DNA of 6,364 bases, taken from contig DKDD01000146.1 in NCBI GenBank assembly GCA_002451715.1, forward strand, positions 1-6,364, read 5' to 3'. Positions 1 through 5,366 of the stretch are shown here, in pieces (position 1 is the stretch's first letter; each line of letters opens with the position of its first letter). Below the pieces are notes generated by a model. It had not been told where the DNA came from. It worked only from the letters and a program-made list of their open reading frames with translations, and ran no database searches. Both the position numbers and the translations under genes were made by a program. This DNA comes from Ruminococcaceae bacterium UBA6857. GTDB lineage: Bacteria; Bacillota; Clostridia; Oscillospirales; Acutalibacteraceae.

Positions 1-1
1 C

Positions 2-754
2 TATGATTTTTCTCTGAACTACTCTTTTTCCGAAGAGCCGATAGAGATACCGAACGGTTTTTCTGCGGTTGGGCAGGGGAATAAACTTGTTCTTTTTGAC
101 GGAGAAAAGTTTTCGGTATACTATAAAGCCGCAAAGCCGGGCGAATTTTTTGCCGTGCGTGAGTATAACCGTAAAAGCAAGGAAATCAGCGTTAAACTTT
201 CCGAAACAGCAAAAGGCAAACTTTGGACGCGGCTTGTGCTGAATACTGCCGGAATTGAAGAACTTGTGTCGCAAAAAAGCGGAGTAATCTTTCATTCGTC
301 GTTTATTGAAAAAGATAAAAAAGCACTTCTTTTCACAGGAAAATGCGGCGTTGGAAAGTCCACACAGGCGAAACTTTGGAAGAAATATCGAAACGCTCCG
401 ATAATCAACGGAGACAAGACTCTGATTTATCTTGAAAACGGAAAAGTTTTTGCATCGGGTCTTCCGTTTTCCGGCTCATCAAATATCTCTCAAAACCGAA
501 CTATGCCGCTTGAAATGATAGTAAACTTGGGGCAAAGCAAAGAAAACAGCATAGTTTCTCTTTCACCGCATGAAGCGTTTCTTTGCCTCATGAAATCTTC
601 TTATGTACCGCCGTATTGCAACGATGAAATCAGCAAAATCCTTTTAAAGATTGCAAAAGAAACTTCGTTTTGTTCACTGCTTTGTACACCGGACGAAAGC
701 GCGGTAAAAGCGCTTGAAAATTTTTTGAAAGGGCGTGAAAAATTTGAATTTTGA
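2..754 (+). CDS. HprK-like P-loop kinase-type protein, 5' partial
   Basis: The reading frame is open from the window edge to the TGA at 752-754, giving 250 visible residues. A GTG at 155 is internal: it has no ribosome site and the codons before it read as normal protein, so the true start lies upstream. A Walker A loop, GKCGVGKST, is encoded at 338-364, preceded by the 'FHSSFI' strand typical of HPr kinase-like and PEP-carboxykinase-like ATPases. It is followed by 'INGDKT' and 'ASGLPFSGSSN', which match the post-P-loop nucleotide and phosphate region of that fold. Relatives of this small HprK-like family occur in RiPP clusters; lasso-peptide kinases that phosphorylate precursor serine are the characterised case. 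Here it overlaps a radical SAM gene by 20 bp and precedes a PqqD-like gene, so a role in peptide maturation is inferred. The substrate is unknown, and true HPr regulation is less likely. Family call good, function tentative. Confidence 0.82.
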   Translation, partial: YDFSLNYSFSEEPIEIPNGFSAVGQGNKLVLFDGEKFSVYYKAAKPGEFFAVREYNRKSKEISVKLSETAKGKLWTRLVLNTAGIEELVSQKSGVIFHSSFIEKDKKALLFTGKCGVGKSTQAKLWKKYRNAPIINGDKTLIYLENGKVFASGLPFSGSSNISQNRTMPLEMIVNLGQSKENSIVSLSPHEAFLCLMKSSYVPPYCNDEISKILLKIAKETSFCSLLCTPDESAVKALENFLKGREKFEF

Positions 755-1880
755 ACCGCAGATGTCAAGATTTCTTCATTCAAAAGCTGTTGAAAGCGGC
801 ACGCCTCTTTCGGGAAACTTTGAACTTACTCAAAACTGTAATTTTTCCTGCCCTATGTGCTATGTTCATGAAAACAAAAGAAAAGAAGAGCTTTCAACAA
901 GAACGTGGCTTTCTCTTGCCGAGCAGGCGAAAAATGCAGGCACGCTGTTTTTGCTTCTGACCGGCGGCGAACCTTTTTTGCGCACCGATTTTGAAGAGCT
1001 TTACAGCACCTTTTCAAAAATGGGCTTTTTAATTTCAATCAATACCAACGGCTCGCTCGCCAAAGAATATCTTCCGCTATTAAATAAGTATCCGCCGTTT
1101 CGAATGAATGTTTCGCTCTATGCGGCGCAAAGAGAAGTGTATAAAAGCTTTTGCAAAGCCGATAAATTCGAAAGCGTTGTAAGTACAATTGAAGCGCTTC
1201 AAAAAAATAAAATTTCCGTTCGGCTCAACAGCGTTTTTACAAAAGAAAACGCTTCTCAAGCTTCGGAAATCGTTCGCTTTGCAAAAGAACATAATCTTTA
1301 TCTCAAATCCACCGCATACACATATCCGCAAATAAGAATCGGCTCTTCCTGCGGTGAAAACAAAGCAAGGCTTTCTCCTTTTGAAGCTGCAAAATGCGAA
1401 AGCGAAATCGACCTTTTGAAGTATGGCAAAAACGCATGCTGTGTGAAAGCAAAAAGACTCCTTGCCGAAGAAAGCGACACTCAAAACATTGAAAAATACC
1501 GAGAAGTTCGTTGCCGTGCCGGTCGGTCATCTTTTTGGCTCACTTGGGACGGAAAAATGCATCCTTGCGCAATGCTGCCGAATCCAGAAACCGAACCGCT
1601 TGAAATCGGTTTTGAAAATGCATGGAAGGAACTTCTTTTAAAAGTCAAAGAAATTCGTTTGCCTGTTGAATGTTCGGCTTGCAAAAGGCGAAAAGTTTGC
1701 CCCGTTTGTGCCGCAATGTGCTTTTGCGAAACAGGAAGTTTTGAAAAAAAGCCCGAATATTTCTGTAGCTTTTTTGAAAATCTCTGCCGTCTCGGTAAAG
1801 AAAAACTTGAGAATTTGAATTACGAATTGTCTGAAAAAACAATTGGTAATGAACCGGAGGAGGATATATATGACTGTTAA
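735..1880 (+). CDS. Radical SAM/SPASM domain peptide-maturase-like protein
   Basis: This 381-residue protein is an iron-sulfur enzyme predicted to cleave S-adenosylmethionine and start radical chemistry on a peptide. The radical SAM cluster motif CNFSCPMC is at residues 35-42 (Cys35, 39, 42) and the SAM-binding GGEP at 77-80. The C-terminal SPASM region has Cys260 and Cys278, then CxxCx5CxxCx3C at 313, 316, 322, 325 and 329, and a last Cys344. This is a full set for two auxiliary 4Fe-4S clusters, as in anaerobic sulfatase maturases and RiPP maturases such as PqqE and sactisynthases. It overlaps the upstream gene by 20 bp and the PqqD-like gene by 11 bp, implying translational coupling. The start is unresolved: GTG 735 is only 1 base after the AAAGGG at 728-733, TTG 744 has that site at a good 10-base spacing, and ATG 762 lacks a site. 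The reaction (thioether, C-C link or epimerisation) cannot be told. Confidence 0.93.
   Translation: MKNLNFEPQMSRFLHSKAVESGTPLSGNFELTQNCNFSCPMCYVHENKRKEELSTRTWLSLAEQAKNAGTLFLLLTGGEPFLRTDFEELYSTFSKMGFLISINTNGSLAKEYLPLLNKYPPFRMNVSLYAAQREVYKSFCKADKFESVVSTIEALQKNKISVRLNSVFTKENASQASEIVRFAKEHNLYLKSTAYTYPQIRIGSSCGENKARLSPFEAAKCESEIDLLKYGKNACCVKAKRLLAEESDTQNIEKYREVRCRAGRSSFWLTWDGKMHPCAMLPNPETEPLEIGFENAWKELLLKVKEIRLPVECSACKRRKVCPVCAAMCFCETGSFEKKPEYFCSFFENLCRLGKEKLENLNYELSEKTIGNEPEEDIYDC
1856..1863 (+). promoter_or_regulatory. Shine-Dalgarno site fixing the PqqD-like start
   Basis: GGAGGAGG lies 6 bases before ATG 1870, inside the last codons of the radical SAM gene. It favours ATG 1870 over an in-frame upstream GTG at 1843. 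The acidic EEDIYD tail of the radical SAM protein is largely the read-through of this site. Confidence 0.88.
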
Positions 1881-2133
1881 AAAAGAATTGGCTTTGCGTG
1901 AACTTATGGGCGAAACGATTCTTGTTCCGAGAGGTAAAACCGTTTTTGAAAACAACGGACTTTTTATGCTCACCGAGACTGCCGCATTCATTTGGAAAAT
2001 TCTTCCGTCTGCAAAAGATGAAGATGAAATCGTTTTTCATCTTCTTGAAGAATATGACGTGACCGAAGCAGAAGCAAAACAAGACGTTGCCGATTTTCTT
2101 TCAAAACTTAGGAAGTATGATATTATAGATTAA
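1870..2133 (+). CDS. PqqD-like peptide-recognition (RRE) protein
   Basis: This 87-residue protein matches the PqqD family in length and pattern. It has an N-terminal beta region with 'ELMGETILVPRG' (residues 11-22), then 'NGLFMLTETAAFIW' (29-42), the family's most recognisable stretch. Two C-terminal helices follow with 'LLEEYDVTEAEAKQDV' and 'FLSKLRKYDIID'. PqqD-type proteins are RiPP recognition elements that bind the leader of a precursor peptide and present it to the radical SAM enzyme. A discrete copy directly after a SPASM protein fits that role. The start ATG overlaps the end of the radical SAM gene by 11 bp and has a near-perfect ribosome site. It is the last gene of the operon; a hairpin terminator begins two bases after its stop. 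There is no signal peptide or membrane segment, so it should be cytosolic. The cognate peptide is not in this window. Confidence 0.87.
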   Translation: MTVKKELALRELMGETILVPRGKTVFENNGLFMLTETAAFIWKILPSAKDEDEIVFHLLEEYDVTEAEAKQDVADFLSKLRKYDIID

Positions 2134-2135
2134 AA

Positions 2136-2184
2136 AACAGGCCGTGGCAAAACGATTGAGCTTTGTCACAGCCTGTTGATTTTT
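2136..2184 (+). terminator. Rho-independent terminator of the HprK-like/rSAM/PqqD operon
   Basis: An inverted repeat with arms starting at 2136 (AACAGGC, then GTGGCAAA) and ending at 2177 (TTTGTCAC, then GCCTGTT) makes a stem of about 15 pairs with one mismatch and one G-U pair. The loop is about 10 bases, and T5 follows at 2180-2184. An A run at 2132-2137 would give a T run on the other strand, so it may also stop minus-strand transcription. Confidence 0.85.
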
Positions 2185-2190
2185 GCGGTC

Positions 2191-2237
2191 ATAATAAAAC
2201 AATCACAACCGTTTTGTTTTCAAAACGTTGTGATTGT
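2191..2237 (-). terminator. Rho-independent terminator of tRNA-Leu
   Basis: The arms ACAATCACAAC...GTTTTG (2199-2216, one bulged C) and CAAAACGTTGTGATTGT (2221-2237) pair around a 4-base loop. Read on the minus strand, the stem ends in TTTTATTAT. It sits immediately after the CCA end of the tRNA gene, two bases away, as expected for its terminator. Confidence 0.88.
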
Positions 2238-2238
2238 C

Positions 2239-2325
2239 TGGTGCCGGTGACCGGGCTCGAACCGGTACGGTATTGCTACCGAGGGATTTTAAGTCCCTTG
2301 CGTCTGCCAATTCCGCCACACCGGC
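2239..2325 (-). tRNA. tRNA-Leu (anticodon UAA)
   Basis: The minus strand folds into a complete 87-nucleotide class II tRNA. The acceptor arms GCCGGTG (from 2325) and CACCGGC (2249-2243) pair perfectly, followed by discriminator A and an encoded CCA. The D-arm contains GGCGGAATTGGCAGACGC. The anticodon stem AGGGA/TCCCT encloses CTTAAAA, giving anticodon UAA at 2291-2289. A long variable arm with GGTA/TACC is typical of Leu, and the T-arm is ACCGG-TTCGAGC-CCGGT. It has its own promoter and terminator and is convergent with the upstream operon. Confidence 0.98.
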
Positions 2326-2336
2326 AACTGAAAAGT

Positions 2337-2365
2337 ATTATACACATTAAAAAAAGACTTGTCAA
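2337..2365 (-). promoter_or_regulatory. Consensus sigma-A promoter of tRNA-Leu
   Basis: On the minus strand, TTGACA (2365-2360), a 17-base spacer and TATAAT (2342-2337) form a perfect vegetative promoter. The predicted start is about 5 bases before the tRNA 5' end, giving a very short leader. Confidence 0.93.
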
Positions 2366-2388
2366 GATTTTTCTGTGCTGTCCAATTG

Positions 2389-2405
2389 AATTTTTGAACC
2401 GGGTT
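2389..2405 (+). repeat. 17-bp direct repeat, left flank of the IS
   Basis: AATTTTTGAACCGGGTT occurs here and again, identically, at 3535-3551, bracketing the insertion sequence. It could be a long target-site duplication or part of the element's ends. With the next base it contains the near-palindrome GAACCGGGTTC. Confidence 0.85.
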
Positions 2406-2406
2406 C

Positions 2407-2427
2407 ATTGTAAAATGAAATAGGACA
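2407..2427 (+). repeat. Left terminal inverted repeat (IRL)
   Basis: It begins ATTGTAAAATG and ends AAATAGGACA. It matches the reverse complement of 3509-3529 at 18 of 21 positions, with differences at repeat positions 5, 8 and 11. The inner AAATAGGACA is identical in both ends. Confidence 0.85.
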
Positions 2428-2435
2428 ATAGAAAA

Positions 2436-2500
2436 GTCATAGCGAACGTGATATAATTGAAGTTCCCACACAACAAAAAATCACGGAGGATCGCTATGAC
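2436..2500 (+). promoter_or_regulatory. Fold-back hairpin masking the transposase start codon
   Basis: GTCATAGCGA (2436-2445) is the perfect reverse complement of TCGCTATGAC (2491-2500), which contains the transposase ATG (2496-2498). CGTGA (2447-2451) pairs with TCACG (2481-2485). The remaining GAGGA of the ribosome site falls in an internal loop. The left arm lies upstream of the transcription start predicted from the TATAAT at 2452-2457. Only RNA entering from outside the element can form the stem. Confidence 0.75.
2449..2457 (+). promoter_or_regulatory. Extended -10 promoter of the transposase
   Basis: TGATATAAT is an exact extended -10 (TGn-TATAAT). No good -35 is seen at 16-18 bases upstream. 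The predicted start is near 2464, giving a leader of about 32 bases that lacks the left arm of the masking hairpin. Confidence 0.68.
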
Positions 2501-3533
2501 TCAGGAACAGTATACAACAAAACGAAGGAAATTCCAACACTTGACGAGAGAAAAGCGAGCACAAATTGAAATATTGTTGAAACAAGGGCTTGCAAAAACA
2601 AAAATAGCCAAAGCAGTAGGCATATCCCGTTCAACATTGTATAACGAACTGAAACGAGGAACAGTAGAGCAGATTAACACAGATTTAAAGAAATACCAAA
2701 GATATTTTTGGGATGTGGGACAGCGAGTATATGAGGAGCACAGGAAAAATAGCCGTCCACCAATGAAACTGATATACGCCTATGACTTTGTAAGCTACGC
2801 AGAAAAGCAAATGCTTGAAAACAAGCTGTCTCCGGATGCAATTTGCGGAGAAGCTAAGGCAACCGGGCGTTTTGAAAAAGTTGTTAGCACAAAAACACTG
2901 TATAACTATATCGACATGCGACTATTAAAAGTGAGAAATATCGATCTGCCGCTTAAAGTAAAAAGAAAGGTTCGGAAAGACAAAAGTAATCAAAACAAGC
3001 GCATCTTCGGAACAAGTATTGAAGAACGTCCAAATGAGATTAACGACCGAACAACTTTTGGCCATTGGGAAATAGATACCATAGTAGTCAAAAAAGATTC
3101 ATCGTCGGTACTTCTTTCTCTTGATGAAAGGCTAACACGGAAACGTCATCTTGTTAAAATACCGTCTCGAAGCAGCGAGGCTGTGCGACAGGGTCTTGAA
3201 AAGATAGCCAAACACTATGGTGATAAACTTGAATTTGTATTTAAATCTATCACGAGTGACAACGGCAGCGAATTTGTTGATTTGGGCAGGTACCTGCCCA
3301 AATCAACAAAGGTCTACTATGCACACCCGTATTCCTCGTACGAAAGAGGTACAAACGAAAAACAAAACTCTCTTGTTCGTCGTTTCTTTCCTAAGGGGAA
3401 CTCCTTTGATCACATTACTGATGAGCAAATAGCTTATGTCGAAAGCTGGATCAACAACTTGCCTCGGAAAATCTTCAATTACCGTTGCTCTGATTTTGTT
3501 TTTAAAAGTGTCCTATTTGATCTTGCAATTTAG
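2496..3533 (+). CDS. IS30-family DDE transposase
   Basis: This 345-residue enzyme cuts and joins the ends of its own element. An N-terminal helix-turn-helix (about residues 16-54, with 'LTREKRAQIEILLKQG' and 'AKAVGISRSTLYNELKRG') is the usual IS30 end-binding domain. The catalytic core has Asp194 in GHWEIDTIV, Asp255 in TSDNGSEF and Glu288 in YERGTNEKQN. The 33-residue Asp-Glu step and the following 'LVRRFFPKG' are family hallmarks. ATG 2496 was chosen because GGAGGA sits 5 bases upstream; an in-frame TTG at 2457 would precede the expected transcription start. The last codons run into the right inverted repeat (stop 3531-3533). The frame is intact with all catalytic residues, so the protein may be functional. 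Translation is probably limited by the start-codon hairpin on read-through RNA. Confidence 0.95.
   Translation: MTQEQYTTKRRKFQHLTREKRAQIEILLKQGLAKTKIAKAVGISRSTLYNELKRGTVEQINTDLKKYQRYFWDVGQRVYEEHRKNSRPPMKLIYAYDFVSYAEKQMLENKLSPDAICGEAKATGRFEKVVSTKTLYNYIDMRLLKVRNIDLPLKVKRKVRKDKSNQNKRIFGTSIEERPNEINDRTTFGHWEIDTIVVKKDSSSVLLSLDERLTRKRHLVKIPSRSSEAVRQGLEKIAKHYGDKLEFVFKSITSDNGSEFVDLGRYLPKSTKVYYAHPYSSYERGTNEKQNSLVRRFFPKGNSFDHITDEQIAYVESWINNLPRKIFNYRCSDFVFKSVLFDLAI
3509..3529 (-). repeat. Right terminal inverted repeat (IRR)
   Basis: On the plus strand it begins TGTCCTATTT and ends CTTGCAAT. It is the imperfect inverse of 2407-2427 and encodes the C-terminal VLFDLAI of the transposase. Confidence 0.85.
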
Positions 3534-3534
3534 A

Positions 3535-3551
3535 AATTTTTGAACCGGGTT
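3535..3551 (+). repeat. 17-bp direct repeat, right flank of the IS
   Basis: Identical to 2389-2405. It begins one base after the transposase stop codon. Confidence 0.85.
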
Positions 3552-3631
3552 TTACTTTTATAAATTGAATAATAATCAACAGTTAAAGAACAGTTGACCT
3601 GAATTGCTATTTATGATAATATAAAAGTAAA
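3551..3631. repeat. 12-bp perfect inverted repeat around a promoter
   Basis: TTTACTTTTATA (3551-3562) is the exact reverse complement of TATAAAAGTAAA (3620-3631), with 57 bases between. The right arm overlaps the -10 region of the following gene. The sequence is AT-rich, so chance is possible. Confidence 0.5.
3594..3622 (+). promoter_or_regulatory. Putative promoter of the EF-hand-like gene
   Basis: TTGACC (3594-3599) and TAATAT (3617-3622) are 17 bases apart; GATAAT at 3615-3620 is an alternative -10 with a 15-base spacer. The direct repeat AACAGTT at 3578-3584 and 3589-3595 is 11 bases apart, about one helix turn, and abuts the -35. It could be an activator or repressor site. The leader would be about 57 bases. 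Confidence 0.58.
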
Positions 3632-3685
3632 TTACACGCGAAAATTGCAAGCTCTTTATAAACAAAATATAGGAGGTATATATTT

Positions 3686-4669
3686 ATGGAAAAAGAAACT
3701 ATTAGGAAAGCAACTGATAAGGCGGGCAGGTTTATAAACAAGACCAAGCAAGCATTAACTAAAGCAGTCGACAAGAATAATGACGGTAAATTTGATGCCA
3801 ATGATGTTTCAATAGTAGCTGAAGCGGTAAGCAATAGTTTTAAAGCCGGAAAAGAGAATTTAAAACAATCAATTACCGAAAAGGCCATTGAACTTGAACT
3901 CAAGAGCCTGCAACCGATTTTTGTTGATAATATTGATAGCGGAGACTTTATTCTGCCGAAATTTATAAGAGTTGTTGACAGAGAAAAAAGGTTCATTAAC
4001 AGTAAAGCTTGCGTAAATGCAATTGGATATTATTCTGATTTCAAAACTATGCGAATGGTCAATCTTTTTAGAGACAGCGTTGATTTATATGGTATTTCGT
4101 TTTATCCTGACAATAGTCACGAGTTTTATTATGTTGACCCAAGTGACAGAGATAGATATATTTCGTTAGATGATTATTTTGGTTATTTGAAAGTTGAAAG
4201 AATCAGCGAATTGCAGAAAATTGCTCAGGATTTAGGGGCAACACACTTTAGAGTTACGTATATGGAAGAACAAACTTCATTCAGCGAAAATGTCACTAAA
4301 GCAAACATCAAAGCGTCTTTTATAACGTCAGGAAACGGTGAACACATATCTAAGGAGAGAATTTTTTCAACTGTTGAAATTGCAGCAGAGATGGATTGCC
4401 CGGGGCACCAACCAATTAAACCACAATTAAAATATCTGCAAAGAGATCCGAGTATTAGAACGTTAATAGATATGAGATTTGATGAAAAATCGCCTCTTTC
4501 TCATCAAAGGTTTACACTAAAATTAAGCAATTCATCAGGAATGAAAGAAAGCGATGCAGTTAAAATCGATGCTGTGCTTAAAAGTATAAAATGTTCAGGC
4601 AACACAACAGTAACAAGTGAAGCAAAAAACGAATCAAGAAGATATCTTGATTATGAAATCGATTTTTAA
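3686..4669 (+). CDS. Unrecognised 327-residue protein with an N-terminal EF-hand-like loop
   Basis: I do not recognise the family. ATG 3686 is well supported by AGGAGGT at 3671-3677. Residues 1-28 are lysine-rich and probably helical. Residues 29-40 (DKNNDGKFDAND) fit a calcium-binding EF-hand or dockerin-type loop, with acidic or Asn ligands at loop positions 1, 3, 5, 9 and 12 and Gly at 6. A second helix covers about 41-72. The rest is a mixed, apparently globular region with 'DFILPKFIRVV', 'FYYVDPSDRDRYISLDDYFGYLK', 'LQKIAQDLGATHFRVTY' and a C-terminal 'KLSNSSGMKESDAVKIDAVL'. No signal peptide or membrane segment is seen, so it is probably cytosolic. It is a single-gene unit with its own promoter and terminator. 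It is visibly more AT-rich than the ruv genes, with many AAA, GAA and ATA/TTA codons, suggesting transferred DNA. With one EF loop only, structural calcium binding is a guess. Confidence 0.85.
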   Translation: MEKETIRKATDKAGRFINKTKQALTKAVDKNNDGKFDANDVSIVAEAVSNSFKAGKENLKQSITEKAIELELKSLQPIFVDNIDSGDFILPKFIRVVDREKRFINSKACVNAIGYYSDFKTMRMVNLFRDSVDLYGISFYPDNSHEFYYVDPSDRDRYISLDDYFGYLKVERISELQKIAQDLGATHFRVTYMEEQTSFSENVTKANIKASFITSGNGEHISKERIFSTVEIAAEMDCPGHQPIKPQLKYLQRDPSIRTLIDMRFDEKSPLSHQRFTLKLSNSSGMKESDAVKIDAVLKSIKCSGNTTVTSEAKNESRRYLDYEIDF

Positions 4670-4710
4670 TAAGTAATCGCATTAACCGCAGTTTAAAGCT
4701 ATACACATAG

Positions 4711-4745
4711 AAGGGCAGTTCATATCGAAACAGCCCTTTTATTTT
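4711..4745 (+). terminator. Rho-independent terminator of the EF-hand-like gene
   Basis: AAGGGC (4711-4716) pairs with GCCCTT (4733-4738). After an A-A mismatch, GTT pairs with AAC above it, and the tail is TTTTATTTT. It lies 41 bases after the stop and separates this gene from the ruv operon. Confidence 0.85.
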
Positions 4746-4787
4746 GCTTATTTCAATTTTATTGTTCCTCTTTTTTACAAATTATAC

Positions 4788-4816
4788 TTGTTATAAGACG
4801 TTTGTTGTGGTATAAT
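4788..4816 (+). promoter_or_regulatory. ruvC: Sigma-A promoter of the ruvCAB operon
   Basis: TTGTTA (4788-4793), a 17-base spacer and TATAAT (4811-4816) form a strong promoter, with an extended -10 TGG immediately before TATAAT. The start is expected near 4823. No clear LexA-type operator was recognised around it. Confidence 0.82.
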
Positions 4817-4848
4817 CAAACGATACTAAAATGAGGTACTATAGCATT

Positions 4849-5364
4849 ATGATTGTCCTTGGAATAGATCCCGGTTATGCAATCGTCGGTGTCGGTGTCA
4901 TTGAATATAAAAATTCCCGTTTTTCTCTTATAAATTACGGTGCAATAACAACCGACGCCGGTGTTCCGTTTAATCGCCGACTTGAAATTATTTATGATGA
5001 TTTAACGGCGATAATCGAAAAATACAAACCGGCTGCAATGAGTGTTGAAAAACTTTTTTATAACAGCAACGCGAAGACCGTTATTGATGTCAGCCAGGCG
5101 CGCGGGGTAATCATGCTTGCGGCGCAGAAAACCCATACGCCCGTCTATGAATATACGCCCTTGCAGGTTAAACAGAGCGTTGTCGGCTATGGAAGAGCCG
5201 AAAAGAAACAGGTTCAGGATATGACAAAACGTATTCTCGGTCTTTCTGAAATTCCTAAACCGGATGATGCTGCAGACGCGCTTGCAATGGCAATTTGCCA
5301 TGCACATTCGGGCTCTTCAATGCTTGACCCTGTTAAAAATCTGAAAATCAGAAAGGGGATTTGA
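4849..5364 (+). CDS. ruvC: Holliday junction resolvase RuvC
   Basis: RuvC is the dimeric endonuclease that cuts Holliday junctions symmetrically after RuvAB branch migration. The 171-residue protein begins MIVLGIDPG, the family's standard N-terminus, and is close to the 173 residues of the E. coli enzyme. The four metal-binding acids are present: Asp7 (GIDPG), Glu67 (SVEKLFY), and Asp140 and Asp143 (PDDAADALA). Conserved 'QARGV' and 'YTPLQVKQSVVGYGRAEKKQVQ' follow. I chose ATG 4849 over in-frame ATG 4831 because the longer form adds an atypical MRYYSI and would leave only about 8 bases of leader with no ribosome site. GAGGT at 4833-4837 is then 11 bases upstream, a little long. It is the first gene of the operon, with ruvA 2 bases downstream. 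Confidence 0.97.
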   Translation: MIVLGIDPGYAIVGVGVIEYKNSRFSLINYGAITTDAGVPFNRRLEIIYDDLTAIIEKYKPAAMSVEKLFYNSNAKTVIDVSQARGVIMLAAQKTHTPVYEYTPLQVKQSVVGYGRAEKKQVQDMTKRILGLSEIPKPDDAADALAMAICHAHSGSSMLDPVKNLKIRKGI

Positions 5365-5366
5365 AA

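Larger units (their letters stand above)
2406..3534 (+). mobile_element. IS30-family insertion sequence, apparently complete
   Basis: About 1.13 kb carrying one intact IS30-type DDE transposase, imperfect 21-bp terminal inverted repeats (18 of 21 identical) and flanking 17-bp identical repeats. The boundaries given assume the 17-bp repeats lie outside the element. The left inverted repeat starts one base inside its flanking repeat, but the right one starts five bases inside, so the exact ends are uncertain. The element sits between the tRNA-Leu promoter and the promoter of the next plus-strand gene and does not visibly break a coding sequence. The intact frame, its own promoter and matching ends suggest a recent, possibly active copy. 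Confidence 0.88.

Noticed and set aside
1080..1484. Minus-strand frame of 134 codons inside the radical SAM gene
   Set aside because: It is a shadow of the plus-strand gene, which has full motif support. It has Phe/Cys-rich, low-complexity content and no ribosome site.
2163..2423. Plus-strand frame of 86 codons with VTGLEPVRYCYRGILSPLRLP
   Set aside because: It reads antisense through tRNA-Leu and its promoter. This peptide pattern is a well-known spurious translation of tRNA-Leu genes.
2289..2471. Minus-strand frame of 60 codons ending PVWRNWQTQGT
   Set aside because: The C-terminus is the sense translation of tRNA-Leu and the rest covers the tRNA promoter and IS end. No ribosome site.
3607..3996. 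Minus-strand frame of 129 codons, hydrophobic
   Set aside because: It overlaps the promoter, ribosome site and N-terminus of the 3686-4669 gene. The hydrophobicity is that expected from reading Lys/Glu-rich codons antisense.
2239..4669. tRNA-Leu as the attachment site of an integrated island
   Set aside because: The 3' end of the tRNA points away from the IS and orphan gene, no second copy of that 3' end is seen in the window, and there is no integrase gene.
4788..4848. SOS (LexA) operator before ruvC
   Set aside because: No convincing GAAC-N4-GTTC-type site was found near the promoter.
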